From Galbula dea (lineage: Eukaryota; Chordata; Aves; Piciformes; Galbulidae): a stretch of DNA of 64,000 bases. Each line of letters begins with the position of its first letter. The first letter of the stretch is position 1. The position numbers and the translations under genes were made by a program. The stretch is from NCBI GenBank assembly GCA_013399015.1, contig VWZX01006814.1:3446699-3510698 (forward strand), read 5' to 3'. Below the pieces are notes generated by a model, which had not been told where the DNA came from, ran no database searches, and saw only the letters and a list, made by a program, of their open reading frames with translations. Shown here in pieces: positions 11,761 to 22,252 of the stretch.

Positions 11761-11926
11761 CTGTGGAAGTGCTATAAAGTACTGTTGTTATCATGGACTT
11801 GAATCAAAGGAGGTGCATGTGGCAGAACTTCTTAGACCGTATGAGGAAAGTGCAGAGGATGTACTGAGAGGCTCAGAAATGGAGTCGTTAGTGAAGAGTG
11901 ACAAAATTTGCCTTACAAATTTACTG
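11761..11926 (+). other. Exon-like open segment, unrecognised
   Basis: This 166-bp segment is bounded by a good acceptor (TTTTTGTCGTGCTTTTAG, ending at 11760) and a consensus donor (CTG|GTAAGTG at 11927). One frame is open across all 55 codons (11762-11926), with one leading base, so it would be phase 2 in and phase 0 out. The peptide is charged and protein-like, with ESKEVHVAELLRPYEESAED and later SLVKSDKICLTNLL. Upstream in the same frame a TAG occurs before the acceptor, and downstream TAA follows within about five codons of the donor, as expected for an internal exon. I do not recognise the family and could not place partner exons. It may be a real exon of an unannotated gene, an NHLRC2-linked alternative exon or a pseudogene remnant. 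Confidence 0.35.
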
Positions 11927-14400
11927 GTAAGTGTAAAATAAAACATCTACTGAATTATAAGAGGATTAGTTATGAATTTAAACTAGCAAGGGATTAATTT
12001 TTTTTATTTGCTTGAGGAAGCTGAACAGAATTATTTTTACAGTAGGCTTTACATAAAAGTGCACAAAATACAGAATTTTACCAAGAGAAATGGAGTAGGA
12101 TGGATTGTATATACTATGTAGAAGTAGAAGCATTTTTTTTCCTAAAGCTTGATGACTTTTAAAAATATGTATTTTTAAGTGTTAGTGAATGGAGAGTCTC
12201 AACAATGTTGTGACCTGCTTCTAGTCTATGTTAAGTACATCCCCTCAATCAGAAGATTATATATTTCTCTTACATACTTGGTACAGGGTCTCTCCTACTT
12301 TCTGTGCTGTGGTAGCCTAATTACTAAATTACTTTTGTGAGTGAAAACAGCTACAAGAAGATAGTCAATGGGCTGCAAACTTTGGGAGAACTAGAGAGAT
12401 GAAGGTAGAGCAAAAAGGATCGTGTGATAGTCACTGAGAAGAAATTCAGCAGAGATTAACCAGAGGAGTGCAGCAATGTAGGGATAAAGGCACCTATTTG
12501 CTGCCTGAGAGAAATGTATAAACTCAACTACCCAGTTAGAACCAGGAAAATTTATTCCACCTTAGGGTTCAGCCTTATGGCTTATAAGTAATATAGTTTC
12601 TTATAAGTAATATAGTTTCTCTTATATTGGAAAAAAAATTCCTAATTTGTACATCCCTTTCCCTTTTCTTTCTATGCTCGTGAAATGTGCTGGCAGCAAG
12701 AGCTCCTGCTCTTCACTTCTTGGTTACATCCCACAGTTTTGCTGTCGCAGTGCTGACCACCAAAATTGCTCTCAGCAAGGTCTCTGATGGTCTATCGCTA
12801 GCCAAATATCTTCAGTCTTCTTGGCCTGCCAGTTGGCTTCAACATATACAACTGGTCTTTCAGTTTTGAAATTTTCACTGTAATTCTCTCTGCAGACTTT
12901 GGAAACTGCTCTTTCATCATGTCCTTGGCTGAATAGTCCTTGTCTTCCCAGTCTGCAGCTTTTGCTGGGAGTTCCCCTGGCTGCCACAGTTCCGTTCCTC
13001 TTCCCTTCACGCACTTTCTCTCCAGATGGTACATATTTCAGCAACTACCTGTGCTGAGGAGTCAGAGTCCTACGCCGCTCTCCTTCATAGAATCTCTTTC
13101 TGTCCAACTTAAGTCTCATCCTTTAACTTGACTTTGTAAAATTTAATATAGCTGAAAGCTCCTAATCATCTCTTCACTGTTCCTTCTTAATACTGTTTTC
13201 CTTTATCAAGCAATCCTGATGATTATAGGCAAGCCTTAGAACTTAAGCATTCATTCAGATTTCAGTGTCCTCGCATATAGACTGCATCTGAATTTTTGCA
13301 GATTTTTTTTTTCATCTTTTGTCTTTGGTCTCCCTATTCTGAACAGTAGTTTGAGGTTTTCTAGCTCGTGTCTCAATTGCTGCAACATGCTGTGTTAGTT
13401 AACAATCTTGTCCTACTTTCACCTATCCAAATGTGACTTTGTCAAGTGTTGGTTTTGTAGCCTGAAGGGTGATGACTGAAACATTACTGCCTTGAATCCA
13501 ACTGCCCACTCTTCCTACTTGCTAATATCAAGCATATGCTACACCTCCACATATTTCAATATGCCATTCACAGCTTTATCATATCCTATCTGTGAGGTTT
13601 TATTAATTTTCAAGATACCAACACTTCCAGTTTCCTCAGGCACCATTATCCGCTTTTAATCTTACAAACATTGCAAATTGTTCTCAAAAGGATTTCCTCA
13701 TCAACACTGGCAAAGCATTTCTTACAACACTGAAATGCTGGCAACATTTAGGCTTTCCTGGTCTAAGATCACTCACTCTTAAACCAACAATATCTTATTA
13801 TTTGCTGTCAGACTCTCTATGAGCTGCACTGTATTGCTTGTTGCCTGGTGTTACACATCAGTTGTAAGCTCTTGGTGGACACAGAACTTTCTTCTCCCTG
13901 TGTGTTTACACAACACCTAGTGCCATGGAATTTTTCCTGAGAAGAACTCCTGGACACTATGCTAATATAAATGATAATAACAGCTGGTATGACAGGTTTA
14001 TTTCCCTAGCAGTGCTTAATCTTAGCAAAACAGCCTTTAAAATAGATTCAGAAGACAGAAAAAATAAAATAAATTACTTGTACAAAATTTGAAGTTCTGC
14101 TTCCATCATTCCAATGTGCTGCTCTCGCCTGTCTGTTTGTAGACAAATCTCCCATTGCTTGTCCCACTGAAGCTTCAGCAATGTACAAACAAATAAATTA
14201 CAAAACCTTCCTGAACTGGGGGGATTATGTCCTTAGTCCAGGAATTCTGGAAGGGCACATGGAGTTCAGCTGAGCTGGATGTCTCTCCACATTCAAGTCC
14301 TAAAGGGTCCAAAGATTTTATTATGCTTTTCATAGAGATGTTTGATCACATGCTGAAAAAACGTTGAAGTTGGCTAGAGATGCATCTGTCTTCACAATAT
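11927..14400. other. Intergenic sequence with minor tandem duplication
   Basis: No confirmed gene is present. A 19-bp perfect tandem duplication lies at 12582-12619. A protein-like frame on the minus strand at 12798-13034 is discussed as a finding, but no family is recognised. The rest is AT-rich and unremarkable. Confidence 0.45.
12582..12619. repeat. 19-bp perfect tandem duplication
   Basis: TTATAAGTAATATAGTTTC occurs twice in direct succession (12582-12600 and 12601-12619) without a mismatch. It is probably a recent replication-slippage or indel event. Confidence 0.9.
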
Positions 14401-14436
14401 TTATTGATTTTTGTTTGTTTGTTTTGTTTTGTGAAT
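14401..14436 (+). repeat. Short (TTTG)n simple repeat
   Basis: This is a run of TTTG and TTTTG units within 'tttttgtttgtttgttttg'. It is a low-complexity tract with no further meaning visible. Confidence 0.7.
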
Positions 14437-17400
14437 ACAGAGACAATTGATTGGAATGGTTAAACAAAAAAAAAAAAGAACATTGGACATATGGTTTGAT
14501 CCTGCACTGTCTTCCACCAAAATACAGTGGATCCCGCACATGTGAGTGAAGGGGCGGGCTTTCCAATTGTGGCTGCTGCAAAGGATGCACTTGGAGTGTC
14601 TGTAGGAGGTGGGGCTTGTGGCTATGTTTAATTCCCATAGACGTTCTCTCCATGGCTATGGAGAAGCCACAAGGATGTGTCCTGAATTTCTGGTTGTTAC
14701 CCTCACATGGAGATCCGACTGACTGATCAGTATTCTTTCTTACCATCTGTATGACTTTTCTATGTTTGGCATAGCTTATCTGGAAGATCATGAACAATTT
14801 TATGGATTTTACTTGCCATTTTCAGCAGAAGGATTCAATCTACTCAGCCACAGGTCTACTCTTCTATGTAAGCTGTTGTCTACATACTTCGCGCTCAGCA
14901 TTAGAAGCTGTTTCCCTTCATTCCCATATCCTTTGGGGGACACATGCTACTGCTGCTCTTGCAGAGTGGTACGTGATGGAGTGGAACCTCCTAAGAAGCT
15001 ATCAGCTCCCTTTGCCATGGGGAGGCTTTTGGCTGTTTGGACCATAATAATTTCTTCTGAGGAAAGGCAGTTGTCTAAGTCCTGCTAATGGTGATTAGAT
15101 GGCATTCTTCATGGGACACCTGTCTCAGTAGAGAAAGAGGACTTGTAATGACCTCTCATTTGCTGCTGGGACATATTGCTGTGCCGTGACTTTGCTGTAG
15201 CTCATGAAATAGTGATTAGTACTGCACGGCTACACTCCAGGCAGAGGTAGTGACAGGCATTTATAACTGAGCCCAGCAGTAGTCTGCCAGGACCAATGTC
15301 TGCTGGTCAGTGAGAGAAGGTGGAAAGTCTTGCCCTGAGATGGAGTTGTGTGAGACCTCAGTGATAGTGAGGAATCTCCAAGTATTCCATGTGCAATGTA
15401 AATACCCAGACAGAGAGATGGTTAGGAAGCCTTTTCTTGGGGAACTTCTGCAATCGTACATAAATATTCTGGCCAGGCCTGGTTTATTTTTACCTTTAAT
15501 CCTGAAGAATTCCTGTCTGATATTCTAACCTTGTTTTCTCATGTTTTATTATAACTAACTTGCAAAGCCTCATTCCAGTATGCATGGGATCCTGAGCTTA
15601 ACTTTTCTCTAAAAGCTTCCTTTTTAACTCTTTCACACCTTCCTCTAGTTGTTTTTCCTTTTAAGATAATACAGTAACTAAGGAAAATATTGGAAGGAAC
15701 AATGTGCTGTTTTCTGTAAAATGGAGAGACTTGAAGTGTAAAGCATGTAGTACATGACATTAATTTTAGAAATAAGCATCTAAGATCCATAAGATACGTG
15801 AAATTCAGCAAAAATTTTAAGATAGTATCTTAGTAATTCCCCTCTCACCTCCCCCTCGATTCTCTAACTTTGGTTTATGTATTTTACAGTCCTGAGAGAG
15901 TCACATATGTATCTTTTAAGATTAAAACCCCTATAGGTAATTCAAATAATATTTTAGTCATGAATGTAAGACTGCATAACCAAAACTGTTGTAAAACACA
16001 ACAGAGCTCAAGTTGGGTTTTGTCTTTCACGGCAGTGGCAGTTGAGTTCTGAGTTCTCTGTGATTATATATCAGGTTCCTAATTCCCTAAACAACAGTTA
16101 AGCACTGTTCTTGTTGGCACCGACTCACTATTATTTTGGCAAGCTTTTCTGATTATTGTTTCATCATATTACAAACTTCTGTGCAACAATGACAATTTTA
16201 ATGGCATTTCATTTATTTTTCAGTTATAAGAATGTGAGCAAGGTATTTGAGTCTTTTATAGAATGCCTTATCCTTCCCTGCTCATGAATAAGTAGCTGTT
16301 TAGCTTCAGTTGAAAATATATTTGGGTTTCTTGGGGGTTGTTCCCAGTTTTGAATTAGGAAATCACTTCTAAATCAGGGTAAATTTATTTTCATATTATT
16401 TTTCCTGCTGAGAAAGAAAACTCATTTTTGGGTGTCATCATTTCCACAGAGGCAATATTGCATGTCCTGATAAACCACACATGGCAAACATAGAGGTTCA
16501 GCACCAGAGCTGTGGCAAGTGAAGGACTATGCATAGCAGGAGCTGCCTGCCCAGAAGAACCAACAATCTGAGGATAAACTGAGAAGCAGGGGCTGGACGT
16601 TAGACACGGAGGGAGTGGAATAAAATAGAAGTGAAATGCTTCAGATCAGCATGGTAAAGAAGAGTAGCCCTTGGCCTGCCTGATGCCTACAAGTACCACT
16701 GCTCTCAAAATTTCCAAGGTAGGATTGAGTTCTTGGTGGGACCAGGCAACTTACAAGCAGAGAATCTCGTAGCATCTGTTCTTTTCCATGTTGAGTCCTC
16801 CCAGTGCCAAGGAAAGGTCCTACACAGCTTTAGTTTGCTAGTATAGACATAGTCTCTGTGACCAAATACTAGAAGACAATTTCTACAAAAGATTTGTTTT
16901 GGAAGACTATGATCTTTATAAAGTCTGTTTATTGGCCCCTGGTTTTTCAGAACTGTGTACATACTTCATTATCCAGGCACATTGCTGCTGATGGCAAAGA
17001 GCTTGTTCACTGTAGTAGAGTTCTGCCCATAAGTGAACACATAGCTGCATAACCACACACTAATTTGTTCATGTGCCTAGGACAGTGGGGCTCTAGCCCC
17101 AACTGGGGATTGATGACTGTTCTTCTAATAGGAATAAATGATGAAAATGGATTCTTTCTTAGATGCCTATTATGGACTTTTTTTTTAAATCCCACACTCT
17201 TACTTATTAAAAACTTTTGACTGCAGATCACCCCCTCTCCAGGAAAACTGACAACCTGTTATAAAGCAGGCCTGTATGATGACAGATATGTGATAATATT
17301 TAAATAGCCCCATCATAAAAAGCATTTCCTAGATTGTTTTTTTCTTAGCCTGATATTTGAAAGGTTGTATTGCATTTTCTGCATTCTTAATGAAGACTTT

Positions 17401-19344
17401 CTGCAGTGTGGAAAAAGGAGTTAAAAGCCCTGAATTAAAACTGTACCTATCATTTACCAAACAAAATAAATATGTAAAAATGAAAAAAAAATCTATAATG
17501 TATCTATGAGAGTTTCCCAGGGTAGCAAAAAATGTTCCAGTCTGTTCAAAGTACAGATGAATTTCAATCTCACTTGCAAAGAAAGGCTCTGGTTGCTAAT
17601 CTCCTGTGTCCTGCTGTTTGAACTCATCAGCTCTAGAGATGATAAGAACGTGTTATTATGCAAACTATCCAAGTTTATTTACACAACTTCTTAAAACAAA
17701 TTCTTTCAGTGGTATGGCCAGGTGGTTACTATCTATTGTCAGAATTTTTATGCATGCCAGTTTGGTAGTATGCATTCTTCATCCTGTAAGCAAGATATTG
17801 TCCACTTTACAATGCTCTGTCATCCTAAATCTGAGGGGTTAAATCACTCTCATCTTTAATCTTCTGGAATCCTTCTTTTCCTTTGATTTTAAAATCTACA
17901 AACACTTTCACAGAGCACATCCTTCAATAAACAAAATTAAAAAATCAAATAACCTAAGCAACTTTAAGTTCAAAATTAAATTATATATCAAGCAGAAACC
18001 TGGCAATGCAGTGGTAGTCTACCATAAAATCTTTCCTCTTTGCAAATTCTGGAAGCACTCTAGTGTTCCCAAATTGTCAGGTGAGCTCTCTCAGGTGGCT
18101 TAAGCAATTCTGGGACTCTCAACTTAATGGTCCCCCAAATGTATCTACTTTTCAAGGGGTGGTCATTCAATGCTTTCTGAACAGCAGGCTGTTTTTTTGC
18201 TGGTATCTATAAAATGAGGCAACAAAGGTCACGCATCTCTTTTTAAAGCATAGAACACATTTTTAATATGCTTAGTTTAATTACAAACCCTTTGTAACAG
18301 CTGTGCATCATTAGGTCTTCTACATTTAAAAAGCTTTGTTTCTGTATGGGATATAAATCACAGAATAAAATGTATTAGGAAAATGTGAGCTGGAGATACC
18401 AACTCGTATACCAAGGAAACACTGGAAGATTTATTATCAGTGATTTTCTTAAATCTGCTTAGAAGCTAGGACAACATTTCCAGAATGAATATGTCATATG
18501 CAGTTTGTCACATTCATAGGTCAGCACTTTGTGGGGGATCCTTGGAGAGCTCAGACTCAAATTAATGGGCACCAACAGTAATGAAGTATCTTCCAGTGAG
18601 CACCAAGCTGCTGGGGGCTGCTGGAAATCGCCATCCCAAATGAGGGTCTTGGTGTCACACCTAAACCTCACTGAAATGGTGAAGGTGACAGGGGGAGGTT
18701 TTGTGCATGTTTGGACTAGGAGACCACAGCTTCAAGGTGGCAGCAATAAGAGAAGAAAAGTCACCTGAATGGTATTGCAGATTCTAGACAAACTTATTAA
18801 GAAATTTTAAGCAACTTGACTTTTTTTCACAGAGTTAGAAAAAAAGAAGCGCTTGAGGAATGCCACTTTTAAGAACCTCCTTGCACAACTCAAATACTTA
18901 ACAAGCTCTTCCACAACCTTGGAATCCCAAAATGATTTTCATTTCCCTGTCTTTTTTCATATTACTTCGGCTCACAGTGAGAAGTGCCCCATAATTGTGT
19001 ATTGCTTTCCAGCTAAAACTTGACCTTTGCTGCTTTTCTTCTTCAACAAGTAACACTGCTAAAATTATACATTAGACAAGAAAGCAAATGAATCATCCAG
19101 CTGTGAAAGACTTATTTTGAAACTGTAGGAAAATACATACTTGGACATGTGGTTCTGGAATTGATTAAATCATGACATTTGCAAACCCTTAGCCTTTAGC
19201 TCCCTGTAAAGTTGATCTAAAATTCTGAGAGAAGGACCACAAGTGAAGTTTTCAGAAAAGAGTGCAGCAGGTGTGCAACAATATCCATGAACAGTAAACC
19301 AAGATTTCTGATAGTTCTTCTAGTGTTAAAGAGGACAGAAGCAC
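14437..19344. other. Intergenic sequence, no recognisable gene
   Basis: Frames of up to 155 codons overlap here (minus strand 14330-14797, plus strand 14762-15088), but their translations show no domain, motif or periodicity. Frames of that length are expected by chance in 64 kb. I see no CR1 fragment. The stretch around 16080-16240 has the mixed AT-rich, low-repeat look of conserved noncoding DNA, but this cannot be shown here. Confidence 0.45.
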
Positions 19345-19396
19345 TCACAGAATATTAGAATCACAGAATATCTTGAGTTCTAAGGGACTCGTAATA
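19345..19396 (-). mobile_element. Short CR1 3'-tip relic
   Basis: 'gaatcacagaatatcttgag' followed by 'ttctaagggact' resembles the reversed CR1 terminus (usually 'aatcacagaat...ttggaagggacc'). It is only about 50 bp and diverged, so the call rests on the tail motif alone. Confidence 0.55.
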
Positions 19397-20668
19397 TTGT
19401 GGGTTTCATTCATATAGGTAACATTTTCAGTTGGGTTGCATCTACTAAAACTCTAATCATTCATGTGAAAAACCACAACTTTTCTTTGCAAGTCTTCTAA
19501 GTAGGAAGGGAAGAAGCATTGCCAACCTCATACCTATTTAATACCTATTCTTGGTGGTATCATTCTACTTTCAGGGGTCATGCAGTCACCCTCCAAGAAT
19601 AGATATCATCATAGCTAACTGGCATTAGGCTGACTTTGTGGCAAATTGAAATACTGAGAAAAGTGGGAAGGAAAAGTGCCTTTAAGGAGGAAGTTCCTCC
19701 AGAACTGAGCTAAAGCACAATGCTAAAGAGACAATAACAGCCTTTTTTATGCAATACTTTTCATCCTCAGATGTGGTTAATCTTGAACAGCTGCTGCCAG
19801 GACTGGGCCTGTTCTGTGAATGAGAAGACTATACCTCTCTAGCCCAAACCAGAAAGAATGTGCAGAAAGCAAAGATACGCAGATTAAATCCAGCCAACAT
19901 GTTCATGACTTTATTTATGTTGGGAAGGTGAAAGGCACAGTAGACTTTCTGGACTATTTTGGTAAGTAGAATGATTTAAAAATGTGGCTAAGCAACAGTG
20001 TACAGACCTTAGGCTGTTCTGCCAGCTCATCTAAGTCATCATCTGCAGCATTGTTTGCTGTTTGGTTAGTAGACATCCCTGGAGTTGAGTGCTTCAGTCA
20101 TGCTGCAGCATTCCAAAATGTTTCATCTGGGTTTTTGTTTGTCATTTTAAAAAAAGGACATGTGCCTATGGAGAATATGATTAGATGAGCAACTTTATTT
20201 GCCTCTGTGATCTGCCTCTGAGGTTGAACCTAGGATGCAATGACAGACCAGTGCTAGAGGCACATCAGTTGTGAAGAGAAGTCATTGTGACCTACAGTGT
20301 TCTGCAGCTTATTATGGCTGAGGGATACTCCTGCATGAACCCTTCAATGAAGCAAGAGTGCTTGAGCAGGGGTGGGCTGTGGAGCCACTGCTGCTGTCCC
20401 AGGGGGAAGGGAAGCTAGCACCTCTGTACCATGGCCATCCCAAACATATGTGGATACCTAAACTTAAACACAGAGATTTTTAGCAGTCAGATATGGAGAT
20501 GGTGGTTAGATTCTTCTGGGGTTGGGCACTGGTAGAGTGCAAGCAACTTGATTGCTCTCCAAGACTAAACTTACACACCACCTGACTAAGCAGTCTGAAT
20601 GTCACACTTCAGCATAAGTCCTTATTTCAGTGTTGTCTGAAGTCCTTCTATAAAAATAAGGAAGGGAT
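19397..20668. other. Intergenic sequence, no recognisable gene
   Basis: This is unique-looking AT-rich sequence between a CR1 relic and the purine tract. No frame, RNA or repeat is recognised. Confidence 0.45.
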
Positions 20669-20761
20669 GGAGAGAAGAAAGGAAGGGAGGGAGGGAGAGA
20701 AGGAAGGGAGAGAGAGAAGGGAGGGAGGGAGAAAAGGAAGAAAAGGAAGGAAGGAAAGAGA
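20669..20761 (+). repeat. 93-nt uninterrupted purine tract
   Basis: Every base from 20669 to 20761 is A or G, mostly GGGA, GGAA and GAGA units. The minus strand is pure pyrimidine. Such tracts can form intramolecular triplex (H-DNA) and bind GAGA-type factors; both are general properties, not shown for this site. Confidence 0.95.
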
Positions 20762-20816
20762 TTGAGAACCCCAAGTCAAGTTCTGCACAGTAAGGTCAAA
20801 TACTCTGTTCCTTCTC

Positions 20817-20892
20817 CAAACTGAGTTCATCGTGCCTGGAAAATCTGGGACATACAAACTGAGTTCATCACGCCTGGAAAACTTGGGACATA
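20817..20892. repeat. 38-bp imperfect tandem duplication
   Basis: Two adjacent copies, 20817-20854 and 20855-20892, each read CAAACTGAGTTCATC..GCC followed by TGGAAAA..TGGGACATA. They differ at four positions (GT/AC and TC/CT). The pair starts 55 bp beyond the purine tract. Confidence 0.92.
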
Positions 20893-22153
20893 ACTATGTT
20901 GGTCCAGCATTTCTTTAAAGAGTTTTAATCTGATGTCCAAAACAAAGCAGTAAATTAGGTGAACCTGTCATCTAAAATTCAATGTCCCTAGCTGAAACTT
21001 GGCATGTAGCTTTGCCAGCACAGTTTTAGGTTTTATTTATTTTTTTTAATGACTATGTGGCTTTTTGTTTCTCTGTGCTTTTTTTTTCTTTTTTTACCAT
21101 CTTTTTCTTTTCTGCCTTAAAATGTACTTTATGTACTTTCCATCACAATAGTTGAGCACAGGAAAGCATTACCTTACTAACTTCTCTAATGTAACCATTT
21201 TACTTGAATATTCTAGACACTGGAGACATTTTTCTATTAAACTTACTGATTTCTTTCTTTCTGCCATTGGAACATGCTTTTAAATGTAAATTATTTTGTT
21301 TCTGAGGTGTATGGAAATTACTGTAATGTGGAAATTCACTTTGCTCAAATGAGGCTAAACAAAGCATTAGAAAATACGATCCTGATCAGTTCAGGGGCAT
21401 CTGCTTAATTTGCACTGCTGAGTTCTGTAATTATAGCACCAATGGAGTTAGTTTTTCTCCAAGTAGATATTAATTCAAACACTGAATAACACAGTGTATT
21501 TTGAAGATTTAAGTTTTATCAATGCATGTTTTAGGAGTCACTTCACATCAAATTTAACCCTGCATTGTTTAGAATTACCAAGGAAATTATTATACAGTCA
21601 ATTTTTCTCCTTTCTTTCTCATCTGGATTTCATAGTGATGATATCAACACTTTAAAAAGCCCTATTTGCTGCTTGCTCATAACATTTGAAATATTATAGC
21701 CTGACTTTATTTGCAGGTCATTACCATCTTGAGAGGTGCCTGAAATGGAATGGGAAAAGGTAGCTTCAATTGCCACTCTATTCTCCATCTTCAGCTGGTG
21801 GAGAGCAATGCTGATTTCCAGGGATAGAACCGTAGAACCACTTAGAACTTTTAAAACTGCTGCCCTTTCTCTGGCTTTTGGATTTGCTGGCTTATTGCTA
21901 GCAATTCTGAAGAAGCCATGGTTCTTCAGCCCAGAGAGCAATATCTACCCTCTTTTCTTGAACTTGTCATTGTCTCAAATTTCCATCGATATCAGCAAGG
22001 GAAGCAGAAACAGATAAAAAGAAAGTCTAAACTTCAGAGCTTTTCTTGTGAGGAAAAATAAGGTATTTCTCAAGAAATAGAAACTGAACTGAAGAAAGTT
22101 GACTTTCTTAAGTTAGCTTTAAGGCTTGACTTTAAGTTCTACAGGTCACATGA
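20893..22153. other. Intergenic sequence, no recognisable gene
   Basis: T-rich low-complexity runs lie at 21030-21110. The segment 21270-21500 is rich in TAATT and ATTA cores and free of repeats, resembling conserved noncoding elements near developmental genes. That is an impression only. Confidence 0.4.
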
Positions 22154-22252
22154 ACATAGAATCATAGAATTGTTATGGTTGGTAAGGACCCTCAAGATCA
22201 TCAAGTCCAGCCGATAGCCCTACACTACTCTTATCCCTGAGTCATCCCCTGA
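22154..22252 (-). mobile_element. CR1 LINE 3' fragment
   Basis: This is a reversed CR1 3' end: 'agaatcatagaattgttatg', 'gttggtaaggaccctcaaga' and 'tcatcaagtccagccgatag'. It shares 'tcatcaagtcca.ccgatag' and 'ctac.ctactcttatccct' with the fragment at 26155, so the two belong to the same subfamily. Confidence 0.9.

Noticed and set aside
14330..14797. 155-codon minus-strand open frame
   Set aside because: The translation has no domain, motif or family resemblance, crosses low-complexity A/T runs, and a frame of this length is expected by chance in 64 kb.
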